Part shown: positions 51,012 to 60,487 of the stretch, one piece after another
How the letters are laid out: every line of letters starts with the position of its first letter
Numbering within the stretch: position 1 is the first letter of the stretch
Source of the DNA: Sphingomonadales bacterium
Lineage (GTDB): Bacteria > Pseudomonadota > Alphaproteobacteria > Sphingomonadales > Sphingomonadaceae
DNA length: 64,000 nt
Reading direction: 5' to 3'
Assembly (NCBI GenBank): GCA_009995225.1
Contig: JAACPW010000006.1
Location: 93,683 to 157,682 of the forward strand
Translations under genes and position numbers: made by a program
Notes under the pieces: model-generated
The model's database searches: none
What the model was told of the DNA's origin: nothing
Seen by the model: only the letters and a program-made list of their open reading frames with translations

Positions 51012-51911
51012 ATGGACAATCTGACACATAGCCTTGTCGGCGCGATCATGGGGCAGTCGGGGCTGAAGCGCACCACCGGGCTCGCCATGCCCGCACTGAT
51101 TATCGGCGCCAACCTGCCGGACGTGGATGCGGCGTGCTTTTTCTGGCTCGAGGGCACCGAACATCTCGCGTTTCGGAGGGGTATCACCCACGGCCCGCCC
51201 GCGCTGGTGCTGCTGCCCTTGATCTTGGCGGGGCTGCTGTGGGCGTTCGACCGCTGGCAGACCCGGCGCGGAACGCGGCCCGAGGGGCGGCTGCCGGTGC
51301 GGTTTGGTTGGCTTTTTGCAATGGCCTTCATCGGCTGCCTCAGCCATCCGTTCTTCGATTGGCTCAACGTCTACGGCATCCGATTGCTTGAGCCGTTTTC
51401 CTCGCAGTGGTTTTATGGGGATACGCTTTTCATCATTGATGTGTGGCTGTGGGCACTGCTGATCGGCACCGTGTGGTGGTCGCGGCGGCGGGAGAAGGCG
51501 GGAACCGAGTGGATGCGGCCTGCGCGGGTCGGGATTGCGGTTGGGTTGGTGTATATCGGGGTGAATGCGGCGATCTCGGTTTTTTCTTCTTCCTTCATCT
51601 CTTCCGGTAATCCGACTATTGCCAGCCCGGCACCGCTGCTTTCGTGGCGGCGCGAGACTATCGTGATGCTATACGAAGGCAGTTGGTCGATTGAGGGTAA
51701 AGTAGTTGGCGATTGCCCCTTGCCCGACTTCACCGAAGCCCGCCGCACCAACTCCCAGCTCGACGCCTTCCTGTTCTGGTCGCGCGCGCCCTTTGCTACC
51801 CGCGCCGAGGACGGCTCGGTGATCCTCTACGACGCCCGCTTCTACGATCCGCGCGCGCGGGCGCGGTTCTCGGTCGCTCTGCCGGATGTGCGGTGTGAGC
51901 CTCTCCGTTAA
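51012..51911 (+). CDS. Membrane-bound metal-dependent hydrolase, DUF457/YdjM-like
   Basis: A 299-residue multi-span protein with the YdjM/DUF457 pattern: MDNLTHSLVGAIMGQSG, a metal-ligand-like GANLPDVDA, RRGITHGPPALVLLP and HPFFDWLNVYGIRLLEP. About four membrane spans occupy the first 180 residues. A 100-residue soluble tail (LDAFLFWSRAPFATRAEDGS) ends the protein. The start at 51012 is the standard position; a start at 50979 is less likely. A palindromic repeat follows at once. Confidence 0.83.
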   Translation: MDNLTHSLVGAIMGQSGLKRTTGLAMPALIIGANLPDVDAACFFWLEGTEHLAFRRGITHGPPALVLLPLILAGLLWAFDRWQTRRGTRPEGRLPVRFGWLFAMAFIGCLSHPFFDWLNVYGIRLLEPFSSQWFYGDTLFIIDVWLWALLIGTVWWSRRREKAGTEWMRPARVGIAVGLVYIGVNAAISVFSSSFISSGNPTIASPAPLLSWRRETIVMLYEGSWSIEGKVVGDCPLPDFTEARRTNSQLDAFLFWSRAPFATRAEDGSVILYDARFYDPRARARFSVALPDVRCEPLR

Positions 51912-51913
51912 CT

Positions 51914-52004
51914 CGTCATCCTGAACTTGTTTCAGGATCCATTCCTCCTCCCGCACCGCTGCCCGCAATTGCACGATGGATGCTGAAACAAGTTCAGCAT
52001 GACG
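51914..52004. repeat. Dispersed palindromic repeat, copy 2 (well preserved)
   Basis: A 91-bp element with near-perfect 29-base inverted arms (51914-51942 and 51976-52004), differing at only two positions, and a 33-base spacer. The arms share the cores CCTGAACTTGTTTCAGG and GCTGAAACAAGTTCAGC. The right arm matches copy 1 at 27748-27776 with one change. It fills most of the gap between the DUF457-type gene and the photolyase gene. Confidence 0.85.
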
Positions 52005-52038
52005 GCGTTGGTGGGGAAACAGACATTCAGAGAGACAC

Positions 52039-53424
52039 ATGACCCAAATCGTATGGCTGCGGCGTGACCTGCGCTTGGCCGACAATCCTGCGCTCTACCA
52101 CGCGGCGAAAGCCGGACCCGTTGTGTGCGTCTACGTCCTCGACGATGACGCGCCCAAGCACCACGGCTATGGCGGCGCATCGCGCTGGTGGCTGCATCAT
52201 TCGCTCGAAAGCCTGTCCAACAGCCTCGCTCAGCGTAACGCCCGGCTGGTCCTGCGGCGCGGGGATGCGGTGGAGGAACTGACCAAGCTGGCGAAGGAGG
52301 TCGGCGCCGCCGCCATCCACGCCAACCGCCATTACGAACCCTGGTGGCGCAAGGCGCAGGGAAAGCTTGGCGAAAGCTGCGACCTGCAATTGTATGATGG
52401 CAATTACCTGATGCCGCCGGGCAGCATTACCACCGGCAGCGGCGGGCCGTACAAGATCTACACCCCTTTCAGCCGTGCCATGCGCGCCGAATTTCCTCCG
52501 CGCGATGAACTGCCTGCGCCTGAAACCCTTTCCTCGCCAAAGGATTGGCCAGCCAGCGACGACCTTGCCTCGTGGAACCTGCTTCCCACAAAGCCTGACT
52601 GGTCAGGCGGAATGCGGGATTTCTGGCAGGTGGGCGAGGATGCCGCGCATGAACGGTTGAAGGCCTGGGAAGTGGACGTCGACGAATATGACGACAAGCG
52701 CAACATGCCATCGGTCGACAAGGTTTCGCGTCTCTCCCCGCACCTGCATTGGGGCGAGATTTCGCCGATCCAGATCTGGCACGCCTTCAAGCACAAACGC
52801 TCGGATGGCTGGCGCACTTACGAAGGCGAGCTCATCTGGCGCGATTATGCGCAGAACGCGATCCTGCAATTCCCCGCCTACGCGAGCAAAAACTACCGCG
52901 AGGATTTCGACCGCTTCGGCTGGCGCGACCCCGCCACCGACGAGTCTGCGGCCAAGGATCTCAAAGCTTGGCAGCAGGGTCGCACCGGCTACCCGATCGT
53001 CGATGCCGGGATGCGGCAGCTCTATCAGACCGGCTGGATGCACAACCGGGTACGGATGATCACGGCCAGCTTCCTTATCAAGCATCTGCTGATCGACTGG
53101 CGCGAGGGTGAAAAATGGTTCTGGGATTGCCTGTGCGATGCTGATTATGCGTCTAACGCGACCAACTGGCAGTGGACGGCGGGGACGGGGGTCGATTCCA
53201 ACATGTTCAGCCGCATTATGGCGCCGCTGACCCAGTCGGAAAAGTTCGATGCGGCGCGGTATATCCGCGAATATGTGCCCGAACTGAAGGGCCTCGACCA
53301 GCCGGCGATCCATGACCCCGAAGAGCTCGGGCGCAGGCCATCGGGCTATCCGCACAAGATCATCGCGCACAAGGCCGCGCGGGAGCGCGCTCTGGCGGCG
53401 TTGAAGGCAATGAAGGACGGCTGA
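52039..53424 (+). CDS. phrB: Deoxyribodipyrimidine photolyase
   Basis: A 461-residue photolyase that splits UV-induced pyrimidine dimers using blue light. The antenna-domain start (MTQIVWLRRDLRLADNPALY) and FAD/DNA-binding C-terminal domain are clear: GRTGYPIVDAGMRQL, GWMHNRVRMITASFL, DYASNATNWQWTAGTGVDS and FSRIMAPLTQSEKFD. These match the class I CPD photolyase group; a related (6-4) type cannot be fully excluded. The ATG follows AGAGAGACAC just downstream of the palindromic repeat. Confidence 0.92.
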   Translation: MTQIVWLRRDLRLADNPALYHAAKAGPVVCVYVLDDDAPKHHGYGGASRWWLHHSLESLSNSLAQRNARLVLRRGDAVEELTKLAKEVGAAAIHANRHYEPWWRKAQGKLGESCDLQLYDGNYLMPPGSITTGSGGPYKIYTPFSRAMRAEFPPRDELPAPETLSSPKDWPASDDLASWNLLPTKPDWSGGMRDFWQVGEDAAHERLKAWEVDVDEYDDKRNMPSVDKVSRLSPHLHWGEISPIQIWHAFKHKRSDGWRTYEGELIWRDYAQNAILQFPAYASKNYREDFDRFGWRDPATDESAAKDLKAWQQGRTGYPIVDAGMRQLYQTGWMHNRVRMITASFLIKHLLIDWREGEKWFWDCLCDADYASNATNWQWTAGTGVDSNMFSRIMAPLTQSEKFDAARYIREYVPELKGLDQPAIHDPEELGRRPSGYPHKIIAHKAARERALAALKAMKDG

Positions 53425-53488
53425 CAGGGGCTTGCTCCCAAGCGATGCGTCCGCCTATGCCCGTCTGACACAATAGCAGGAGGGCAAG

Positions 53489-54709
53489 ATGATGCGCGCA
53501 GGTTGGCAGATGGCACGATGGGCTTCGGGTATTGCGCTGGCGGCGCTGCTGGGTGCCTGTGCGGGCAGCTACGACAGCGCGCCTGCCGCAACCAAAGGCC
53601 CTCCTGCGCCCACAGCGCGTCTCGTCCAGCCGCCTCAGCGCGATCAGGCCGACCTTAAGGTCCTGTTTTGGTCCGACGATCAGCGCAGCCAGCGCTTTCG
53701 CGCAATGGAGCAGTGGTTTGCCGGGCATGAAGTCCCCGCAGCCCAATCGCCCCGTGCCTTGCCCAAGGGCGCGCCGCTCAGCGCCGCTCTGCAGGCCGAT
53801 CTGAAGGCCGCGATCGCCGAGACCCAGACGGCCGGGATCATGGTGATTGAGGACGGGAAGGTGCGGTTCGAGGAATATGGTCTCGGCCTTCGTCCGCAGG
53901 ATCGCTGGACCAGCTTCTCGGTCGCCAAGAGCTTCACTTCGACCCTGCTTGGCGCGGCGGTCAAGGATGGCTTCATCGCCAGCATGGATGATACGGTCAC
54001 GAAGTATATTCCCGGTCTGGCAGGCTCGGCCTACGAAGGCGTGACGGTGCGTCAGCTCGCCACCATGACCAGCGGGGTGAAGTGGAACGAAAGCTACACC
54101 GACCCGAACAGCGACGTGGCCAAGACGCAGAGCTTCGTGATTGAACACGGTGCCAATGCGATTGTTGCGCAGATGAAGGCGCTCCCGCGTGAAGCGGAGC
54201 CGGGTACAAAGTGGGTGTACAAGACCGGCGAGACCAATCTTATCGGTGTGCTGGTCGAAAATGCGATCGGCAAGCCGCTGGCCGAATATGCCAAGGACAA
54301 GATTGTCGAACCTGCTGGCTTTTCCGGCGATCTGTTCTGGATGGTCGATCCGCGCGGCGGCAATATCGGTGGGTGCTGTCTGTCGATCACACTGGGCGAT
54401 TACGCCCGCATGGGGATGTTCGCGCTCGAAGGCGGGGGGGGCATGGTGCCGGATGGCTGGTTTGCCGAAGCGGGCAAGGCGCAGGTCGATTTTGGGCCGG
54501 GCGCCCCGGGCTATGGATACGGCTACCAGTGGTGGACTTTTCCCGGTGCGACCTATGGAGCGCAAGGGATCTTCGGGCAGGGTATCACGCTCTATCCCCA
54601 AAAGGGCGTCGTCTTCGCCTATGTCGGCAATTGGTCGCAGGCCAGCGGTGGGCCGGAACGCGCCCGTTTTCTTGAACTGAGCGGGCGGGTCGCCGCAGAA
54701 GCCCGGTAG
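53489..54709 (+). CDS. Serine hydrolase of the beta-lactamase/esterase family, lipoprotein
   Basis: A 406-residue lipoprotein with signal ending LLGAC. The SxxK motif is FSVAKSFTSTLLG (about residue 145), the second motif probably in YKTGETNLIG, and a terminal FGQGITLYP replaces the KTG box. This is the class C-like serine hydrolase/EstB-type family, which includes esterases and peptidases; a true beta-lactamase function is unproven. The start at 53489 follows CAGGAGGGCAAG. It is 13 kb from the BlaI/BlaR1-like pair and shows no matching operator. Confidence 0.83.
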   Translation: MMRAGWQMARWASGIALAALLGACAGSYDSAPAATKGPPAPTARLVQPPQRDQADLKVLFWSDDQRSQRFRAMEQWFAGHEVPAAQSPRALPKGAPLSAALQADLKAAIAETQTAGIMVIEDGKVRFEEYGLGLRPQDRWTSFSVAKSFTSTLLGAAVKDGFIASMDDTVTKYIPGLAGSAYEGVTVRQLATMTSGVKWNESYTDPNSDVAKTQSFVIEHGANAIVAQMKALPREAEPGTKWVYKTGETNLIGVLVENAIGKPLAEYAKDKIVEPAGFSGDLFWMVDPRGGNIGGCCLSITLGDYARMGMFALEGGGGMVPDGWFAEAGKAQVDFGPGAPGYGYGYQWWTFPGATYGAQGIFGQGITLYPQKGVVFAYVGNWSQASGGPERARFLELSGRVAAEAR

Positions 54710-54731
54710 GCGGGCGGTTACGCGCTGCGCG

Positions 54732-55079
54732 TCAGATCAGCTGGCGATAGATGCCTACACTTCCATAACGCTGCAGAATGTTGTCGTGGACGATTGGACT
54801 CAGCAGCTCGCTGAAAGCGCAACCGACGATGCAATTGTCCCACCACACGACTTCCGCACGAAGCGATTCCAGGCCCGGAAGGGTGAGCCAACACATCTGT
54901 CCTTCATGCATCCGGTTGATCGATGCGGCCGAAAAGCCGGAGATCGACAGATCATGAACCACGCTTTGAAAGGCCCTTCCGCCTGATGCACGTAAGGTCG
55001 CAGGGATCGTCAAGCGCGTGCGCGGGCTGCAACGGTCTTCCTGTGCTGCAGAGCTGTAAGGATCTGAATTGACGGGCAT
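54732..55079 (-). CDS. Stand-alone PilZ-domain protein
   Basis: A 115-residue PilZ protein, a cyclic-di-GMP receptor. The binding motif has RCSPRTRLTIPATLR (RxxxR-like) and VHDLSISGFSAAS (D-x-S-x-x-G), followed by the beta-barrel to the C-terminus. The start at 55079 (MPVNSDPYSS) is chosen because the upstream extension is Arg-rich and unlike the family. It is probably controlled by the GGDEF proteins of the cell; two further PilZ domains are in this window. Convergent with the serine hydrolase gene. Confidence 0.83.
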   Translation of the reverse strand: MPVNSDPYSSAAQEDRCSPRTRLTIPATLRASGGRAFQSVVHDLSISGFSAASINRMHEGQMCWLTLPGLESLRAEVVWWDNCIVGCAFSELLSPIVHDNILQRYGSVGIYRQLI

Positions 55080-55202
55080 TGCTGGGGGCCTTGTCCTGTA
55101 ACCTGCAGTCATTCCGCACGATCGGGTACGCCTACAGGTTTGCCCCACATTCCTTAAGTGCGGGTATTGGGAAAGGGTTAACGCCCGCTAAGGATTGTTG
55201 TC

Positions 55203-55919
55203 TCAATCGATGCGTTCGCGGTGGAGGCTGTCGAAGCCTTCCACCAGCAAGGCCAACAACCGGTCGGCCACGACTTCGGGCGCCTTGACCGTCGCAGGAT
55301 CTTCGCCCGGATAGGCGCGCGCGCGCATTTCAGTGCGGGTTGCACCCGGATCGACGATGGCGACGCGCAAGGGGCTAAGGCGTTCGACCTCGGCCGCATA
55401 GGTTTCCAGCAGGTTGTCGAATGCCGCCTTGGTGCAACCATAAGCGCCCCAGTATGGCCGCGGTATCGATCCCACGCTGCTCGTCAGGCCGATAATCCGG
55501 CCAGCTTCGGCGCGGCGCAGCATCTGGTCAAACCCGGCGATCAGCGCATGGGTGGCAACCACGTTGGTCAGCAGCGCCTGATTGAACGGTTTGGGCTCGA
55601 TCTGCGATGCCGGGGTAAGCTCGGGCAGGTAGGCTGCGGCCAGCACCATAATGTCGAGCGTCTGCCAGCGTCCGGAAATCGCATCGGCCAGTCGGCTGAC
55701 GGCGTCAGGCTCTGTCAGGTCGACAGGCGCTATGGTGGATGTGCCCCCAAAAGCGTGGATCTCGTCTTCGACCGCTTCCAGCGCCTTGACCTTACGGGCC
55801 ACCAGAATGACGTGCGCGCCCGCTTTCGCAAGCGCCTTGGCAGTGGCGGCGCCGATCCCCCGGCTTGCGCCTGTTACGAGTGCGGTGCGTCCGGCAAGCG
55901 GCTTTGCAGTGTCGGTCAT
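55203..55919 (-). CDS. Short-chain dehydrogenase/reductase downstream of purF
   Basis: A 238-residue SDR. The cofactor motif is VTGASRGIGAATAKAL at residues 15-30, the catalytic Ser in LTSSVGSIPR and YGCTKAA supply the active residues. The usual NNAG loop is replaced by VLAAAYLP, a deviation found in some SDRs. It starts six bases after the purF stop on the same strand, so it is probably in the purF message. Substrate unknown. Confidence 0.87.
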   Translation of the reverse strand: MTDTAKPLAGRTALVTGASRGIGAATAKALAKAGAHVILVARKVKALEAVEDEIHAFGGTSTIAPVDLTEPDAVSRLADAISGRWQTLDIMVLAAAYLPELTPASQIEPKPFNQALLTNVVATHALIAGFDQMLRRAEAGRIIGLTSSVGSIPRPYWGAYGCTKAAFDNLLETYAAEVERLSPLRVAIVDPGATRTEMRARAYPGEDPATVKAPEVVADRLLALLVEGFDSLHRERID

Positions 55920-55925
55920 GATGGG

Positions 55926-57413
55926 TCAGGCAGCTTTCGGATCGGCAAAGGGGAGTTGAGCGGATTTCTGTTCGGCCAGCGCAAGGTCTGTCAGAGAAGT
56001 CGGATACTCGCCGGTGAAACAGGCATCGCAGAATTGCGGGCTGACTGTGTCACGCCCTTCGCGTCCGACGGCGCGATACAGACCGTCGATCGAGACGAAG
56101 GCGAGGCTGTCGGCCTTTATGAACTGGCGCATGGGTTCAAGATCCATGCGGGCGGCCAGCAGCTTGGAGCGTTCGGGCGTATCGACCCCGTAGAAGCAGG
56201 AATGGGCCGTCGGCGGGCTTGCGACGCGGAAGTGAACCTCCGTCGCTCCGGCTTCGCGCATCATCTCGACTATTTTCATCGACGTGGTGCCGCGCACGAT
56301 CGAATCGTCGATAAGTACGATGCGCTTGCCTTCGACCAGTGCGCGGTTGGCGTTATGCTTACGCTTCACGCTCGAATGGCGCGCCCCGTCCGAAGGCTGG
56401 ATGAAGGTACGCCCGACATAGTGCGATCGGATGATGCCCAGTTCGAACGGCAGGCCCGATTGCATGGCAAAGCCGATGGCTGCTGGCACGCCGCTGTCAG
56501 GTACAGGCACGACGAGGTCGGCATCGCACGGCGCTTCGAGCGCCAACTGGCAGCCAATCGCCTTGCGCGCTTCATAGACGCTGCGCCCGGCGAACACGCT
56601 GTCGGGGCGGCTGAAATAGACATGCTCGAAGATGCAGGGGCGCGGTGCGGGGCTTCCGAAGGGGCGGATCGAGCGGATCTCCCCGGCAAAATCGACCATC
56701 ACCAATTCGCCCGGATCGACTTCGCGGATAACTTCGGCGCCCACGACATCGAAGGCCACGGTTTCGGAGGCGAACAGGATTGCGTCACCCATGCGGCCCA
56801 TCACCAGCGGACGAATGCCAAGCGGGTCGCGGCAGGCGATCATGCCTTCGGGCGTCATCACGATCAGCGCATAGGCGCCTTCGACCAGCCGCAGTGCGTC
56901 CACCAGCCGATCGGCAATGGTGGGATAACGGCTGGTGGCGACGAGGTGAATGATGACCTCGGTGTCGGAGGTCGATTGGAAGATCGATCCCTTGTTTACC
57001 AGATCGGTGCGCAGGGTGCCCGCGTTCGAGATATTGCCGTTATGCGCCACGGCAAAGCCGCCGCTGGCGAGGTCGGCATAAAGCGGCTGCACGTTGCGCA
57101 AGCCTGATCCACCAGTCGTGGAATAGCGCACATGGCCCGCTGCCATGTGGCCGGGGAGTGCGGCGATGGCTTCCGACGACGAGAAATTGTCGGCAACATG
57201 GCCAAGCCCGCGACTGGCGAAGAATTCCTTGCCGTCGTAGCTGACAATGCCCGCAGCTTCCTGCCCGCGATGCTGCAAGGCGTGCAGACCCAGCGCTGTC
57301 GCGGCGGCGGCATCATTGGCGCGGATCGCACCAAAAATTCCGCATTCCTCCCGCAGCTTGTCGCCATCGGCGTCAAGGAAGGGGTGAGTCATATTGAGGG
57401 ACGTCATCGGCAT
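55926..57413 (-). CDS. purF: Amidophosphoribosyltransferase PurF
   Basis: A 495-residue enzyme of the first step of purine synthesis (PRPP + Gln to phosphoribosylamine). The N-terminal nucleophile Cys follows a propeptide of about 23 residues (EECGIFGAIR, Cys at 24), so maturation by cleavage is expected. The PRPP loop IVLIDDSIVRGTTS is present, and FCDACFTGEYP near the C-terminus resembles the Fe-S cysteine segment of the B. subtilis type. The start at 57413 has AAAAGG seven bases upstream. A gap of about 230 bases to lolC holds no recognisable gene. Confidence 0.96.
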   Translation of the reverse strand: MPMTSLNMTHPFLDADGDKLREECGIFGAIRANDAAAATALGLHALQHRGQEAAGIVSYDGKEFFASRGLGHVADNFSSSEAIAALPGHMAAGHVRYSTTGGSGLRNVQPLYADLASGGFAVAHNGNISNAGTLRTDLVNKGSIFQSTSDTEVIIHLVATSRYPTIADRLVDALRLVEGAYALIVMTPEGMIACRDPLGIRPLVMGRMGDAILFASETVAFDVVGAEVIREVDPGELVMVDFAGEIRSIRPFGSPAPRPCIFEHVYFSRPDSVFAGRSVYEARKAIGCQLALEAPCDADLVVPVPDSGVPAAIGFAMQSGLPFELGIIRSHYVGRTFIQPSDGARHSSVKRKHNANRALVEGKRIVLIDDSIVRGTTSMKIVEMMREAGATEVHFRVASPPTAHSCFYGVDTPERSKLLAARMDLEPMRQFIKADSLAFVSIDGLYRAVGREGRDTVSPQFCDACFTGEYPTSLTDLALAEQKSAQLPFADPKAA

Positions 57414-57643
57414 CACCAAACCTTTTCGCAGCCGTGCTGCTGGGGTGCACGGCTTCCAATGGCGATGTGACGGATCAATTACAAGGGAAAGCGGCCCTGC
57501 GGTGCCCGCCTTTTTGCTGACAGTCCTGTGACAGCGCACATTGTGCTGTTTGGCGCAGGTGGACTACTCAGACGGGGATTGCCGCGCAATGATGCGCGCA
57601 CTACAGGCAGCGTTCAGCAACCATCGGGCAACCCCTACCACCC

Positions 57644-58882
57644 ATGCTTTCCCCTTTTGAATGGATGATCGCCAAACGCTACCTCTGGCCTGGCAAGGGG
57701 GAGGCGTTCATTGCGCTGGTGGCCGGTATTTCGGTCGGCGTCGTCATGCTCTCGGTTGCGATGCTGGTCATCGTCATGAGCGTCATGAACGGCTTTCGCG
57801 GCGAATTGCTCGACAAGATCGTCGGCCTGAACGGTCATGCCGTTGTGCAGGGCTATGATGGCAGGCTCGAGAATTGGCAGAGCGTAATTGCCGATATCGA
57901 ACGCACGCCGGGCGTCGTCGAAGCCTCACCGATGATCGAGCGGCCCTTGCTGGTCAGCTATGACGGGACGGTTCAGGCAATATTTTTGCGCGGACAGTCT
58001 GACGAGGATATTGCTGCTCTTAGGGACAAGATCATCCTCGGCGATCTCCGCACACTTCAGGACGGGAGCGAACGGGTCGCCATCGGCAGCCGCCTGGCGC
58101 AAAATCTAGGCGTCAGGGTGGGTGACAGCATCACCATCATCAACCCGCAAGGACGCTCCACCCCTTTCGGAACCTCGATCCGTCAGATCCCCTACGAAGT
58201 CGGTGCGATTTTCGAGGTTGGTATTTACACCTTCGATGAAAAGTTCGTGATGCTGCCGTTGAAAGACGCGCAATCGCTGTTGCTGATGGGCGATTCTGTC
58301 GCGCAGATTGAAGTCACCGTGGATGACCCGGATCAGGTAGGCGAAATCCTGGGACCTGTGTCCGAGCGTCTGACCGGACGTGCGGTGATCTCGGATTGGA
58401 AGGCGATGAATTCCGCGCTGTTCGAAGCCTTGCAGGTTGAACGGGTGGCGATGTTCTTTGCCTTGTCCTTCATGGTGCTGGTGGCGGCGTTCAACATCCT
58501 CTCCAGCCTTGTGATGCTGGTGCGCGCCAAGACCCGCGATATCGCGATCATGCGGACTATGGGTGCGACGCGGCGTAGCCTGCTCAAGATCTTCGTCACC
58601 ACCGGCACGACCGTTGGTGCGATCGGCACGATGGCCGGGCTACTGCTGGGCGCAATCGTCCTGTTCTTCCGCGAACCGATTGTCGATTTCATCGCCTTCA
58701 CGACGGGGCAGGAAATCTGGGATCCGCAGGTGCGCTTCCTTTCCACGCTGCCGTCGCGAACCGATCCGTGGGAGGTGCTGGGCATCGTCGCTCTTGCCCT
58801 GACGATGAGCTTCCTTGCGACGCTCTATCCCGCGCTCAAGGCGGCGAATACCGATCCGGTGCAGGTGCTGCGTTATGAATGA
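57644..58882 (+). CDS. lolC: Lipoprotein-releasing ABC transporter permease LolC/LolE
   Basis: A 412-residue inner-membrane permease that extracts lipoproteins for delivery to the outer membrane. The start ([17 protein letters not shown]) and first span with [17 protein letters not shown] are typical; the large periplasmic domain is followed by three C-terminal spans, with [36 protein letters not shown] as the hallmark, spread over two segments. In alphaproteobacteria a single LolF-type permease is usual, so it may form a homodimer with LolD. It overlaps lolD by eight bases. Confidence 0.93.
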   Translation: MLSPFEWMIAKRYLWPGKGEAFIALVAGISVGVVMLSVAMLVIVMSVMNGFRGELLDKIVGLNGHAVVQGYDGRLENWQSVIADIERTPGVVEASPMIERPLLVSYDGTVQAIFLRGQSDEDIAALRDKIILGDLRTLQDGSERVAIGSRLAQNLGVRVGDSITIINPQGRSTPFGTSIRQIPYEVGAIFEVGIYTFDEKFVMLPLKDAQSLLLMGDSVAQIEVTVDDPDQVGEILGPVSERLTGRAVISDWKAMNSALFEALQVERVAMFFALSFMVLVAAFNILSSLVMLVRAKTRDIAIMRTMGATRRSLLKIFVTTGTTVGAIGTMAGLLLGAIVLFFREPIVDFIAFTTGQEIWDPQVRFLSTLPSRTDPWEVLGIVALALTMSFLATLYPALKAANTDPVQVLRYE

Positions 58883-59567
58883 CGGACTGATCCCCGGCGC
58901 GCCGATCGTGCGCCTCAACGGCCTCAAGCGTGCCTTCGAGCAGGGCGGCCAGCGCATCGACGTGTTGCGCGGAGTCGATCTCGACATCATGCCGGGAGAA
59001 ATCGTAGCGCTGCTGGGGCCGTCGGGCTCGGGCAAGTCGACAATGCTGCAAGCTGTCGGGCTGCTGGAAGGCGGGTTCGAAGGATCGATCGGCATTGCAG
59101 GCCAGCAGGCCGAGGCGCTGGCCGGGGACGAGCGCACGCAACTGCGGCGCGATCATCTGGGCTTTGTCTACCAGTTCCACCACCTGCTGCCCGATTTCAA
59201 CGCGCGCGAGAATGTGGTGATGCCGCAGATGATCCGCGGCGTGACCCGCACCGATGCCGAGGTGCGGGCAGATAGTCTCCTTACCAGTCTGGGTCTGGGT
59301 TCGCGGCTGACCCATCGCCCCAGCCAGCTTTCGGGCGGCGAGCAGCAACGTGTCGCTGTGGCGCGTGCCTTGGCCAACCGTCCCACGCTGGTGCTGGCGG
59401 ACGAACCGACCGGCAATCTCGATGAAGCCACCGCCGACAACGTGCTGGCCGAATTTCTCGCGCTGGTGCGGGGTGAGGGCAGCGCGGCGCTGGTGGCAAC
59501 GCATAACGAACGGCTCGCTGCGCGGATGGACCGCGTGGTTCGGCTGAAGGAAGGTGTGTTGATCTAG
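58875..59567 (+). CDS. lolD: Lipoprotein-releasing ABC transporter ATPase LolD
   Basis: A 230-residue ABC ATPase that powers lipoprotein release. Walker A is [14 protein letters not shown] (about residues 45-58), the Q-loop [18 protein letters not shown] is the LolD hallmark, the signature is [20 protein letters not shown], Walker [15 protein letters not shown] and the switch His in [10 protein letters not shown]. The start at 58875 overlaps the lolC stop, giving a lolCD operon. Confidence 0.95.
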   Translation: MNDGLIPGAPIVRLNGLKRAFEQGGQRIDVLRGVDLDIMPGEIVALLGPSGSGKSTMLQAVGLLEGGFEGSIGIAGQQAEALAGDERTQLRRDHLGFVYQFHHLLPDFNARENVVMPQMIRGVTRTDAEVRADSLLTSLGLGSRLTHRPSQLSGGEQQRVAVARALANRPTLVLADEPTGNLDEATADNVLAEFLALVRGEGSAALVATHNERLAARMDRVVRLKEGVLI

Positions 59568-59622
59568 AAAAGGAACCTTCGCCGCGTTTTTCCTCTTAGG
59601 TCACGGCAAAGGAGAAATTTCC

Positions 59623-59910
59623 ATGACAGATCATCCCAGCACCTTCAAAGGCACCACCACGCAATCGGGCGAACTTGCTTGGCAAGACCGTGCGTCGATC
59701 CTGCCGGCTAGCCAGCAAGGGCAGGTTCCCGGTGGCGGCACGCCGCTGTTGCGCGGTTCCTTTGCTGATATGATCCGGCATATGGCAGCCTTGCCTGATA
59801 AGGAACGGCAGGGTTACGTGATCGCCAAGGCGGGCGACCGTGAATATACCGCCGAAGAGGCGATGGAGCTTGCCTCGCACCCGGATTTTCCGTCACAAGG
59901 CTTCGGTTGA
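59623..59910 (+). CDS. Small hypothetical protein
   Basis: A 95-residue soluble protein with a strong ribosome site (AAAGGAGAAATTTCC). It shows FADMIRHMAALPDKERQGYV and GDREYTAEEAMELASHPDFP, a helical region rich in acidic and aromatic residues. I do not recognise the family. It lies between lolD and the glutathione peroxidase gene and may share their message. Confidence 0.68.
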   Translation: MTDHPSTFKGTTTQSGELAWQDRASILPASQQGQVPGGGTPLLRGSFADMIRHMAALPDKERQGYVIAKAGDREYTAEEAMELASHPDFPSQGFG

Positions 59911-59933
59911 TTGCATCAGCCACAGGGGGCTCC

Positions 59934-60413
59934 ATGACCACGATTGCCGATTTCACCGTCACGACCAATCGTGGGCAAGAGCTCGATCTCAAGGAGAAGC
60001 TTGGAACCGTATTGCTGGTTGTCAACACTGCCAGCAAATGCGGTTTCACGCCGCAGTATGACGGGCTCGAAAAGCTTTTCCAGCAATATAACGACCGTGG
60101 TTTCGAAGTGCTCGGCTTCCCCTGCAACCAGTTCGGCGGTCAGGAACCGGGCAATGCCGATGAAATCGCCCAGTTCTGCAAGGTCAACTTCGGCGTTACC
60201 TTTCCTCTGATGGCGAAAGTCGACGTCAACGGCGCGAAAGCCTCCCCTCTGTATGATTGGATGAAGCGCGAGGCGCCGGGCATCATGGGGTTCAATTCGA
60301 TCAAGTGGAACTTCACCAAGTTCCTGATCGATCGTGATGGCAAGGTGGTGAAGCGGTATGGCCCGACTGACACGCCAGAGCGGATCGCCCAGGATATCGA
60401 AAAGCTGCTTTGA
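59934..60413 (+). CDS. Glutathione peroxidase-family thiol peroxidase
   Basis: A 159-residue peroxidase of the GPx family. The peroxidatic Cys is in NTASKCGFTPQYDGL (about residue 36), with FPCNQFGGQEPGN giving the Gln and a second Cys, and KWNFTKFLIDRDG the Trp/Asn of the tetrad. It is a thioredoxin-dependent type by Cys layout, as is usual in bacteria. The start at 59934 has AGGGGGCTCC upstream; a start at 59907 is less likely. Confidence 0.92.
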   Translation: MTTIADFTVTTNRGQELDLKEKLGTVLLVVNTASKCGFTPQYDGLEKLFQQYNDRGFEVLGFPCNQFGGQEPGNADEIAQFCKVNFGVTFPLMAKVDVNGAKASPLYDWMKREAPGIMGFNSIKWNFTKFLIDRDGKVVKRYGPTDTPERIAQDIEKLL

Positions 60414-60487
60414 TTTATCCCGGCCCTGTGGAGAATTAACCTCCGGCGGCGCTTCCGGAATCGGCGCAAATTCCTACATTGCCTGGC

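Noticed and set aside
51914..52004. Palindrome as a simple rho-independent terminator
   Set aside because: Arms are long, with a 33-base spacer and no T tract, and a near copy exists at 27685-27776. Better explained as a dispersed repeat.
53489..54709. Calling this serine hydrolase the target beta-lactamase of the BlaI/BlaR1 pair
   Set aside because: It lies 13 kb away, has no BlaI-type operator upstream, and its motifs fit the broader esterase/serine hydrolase group.
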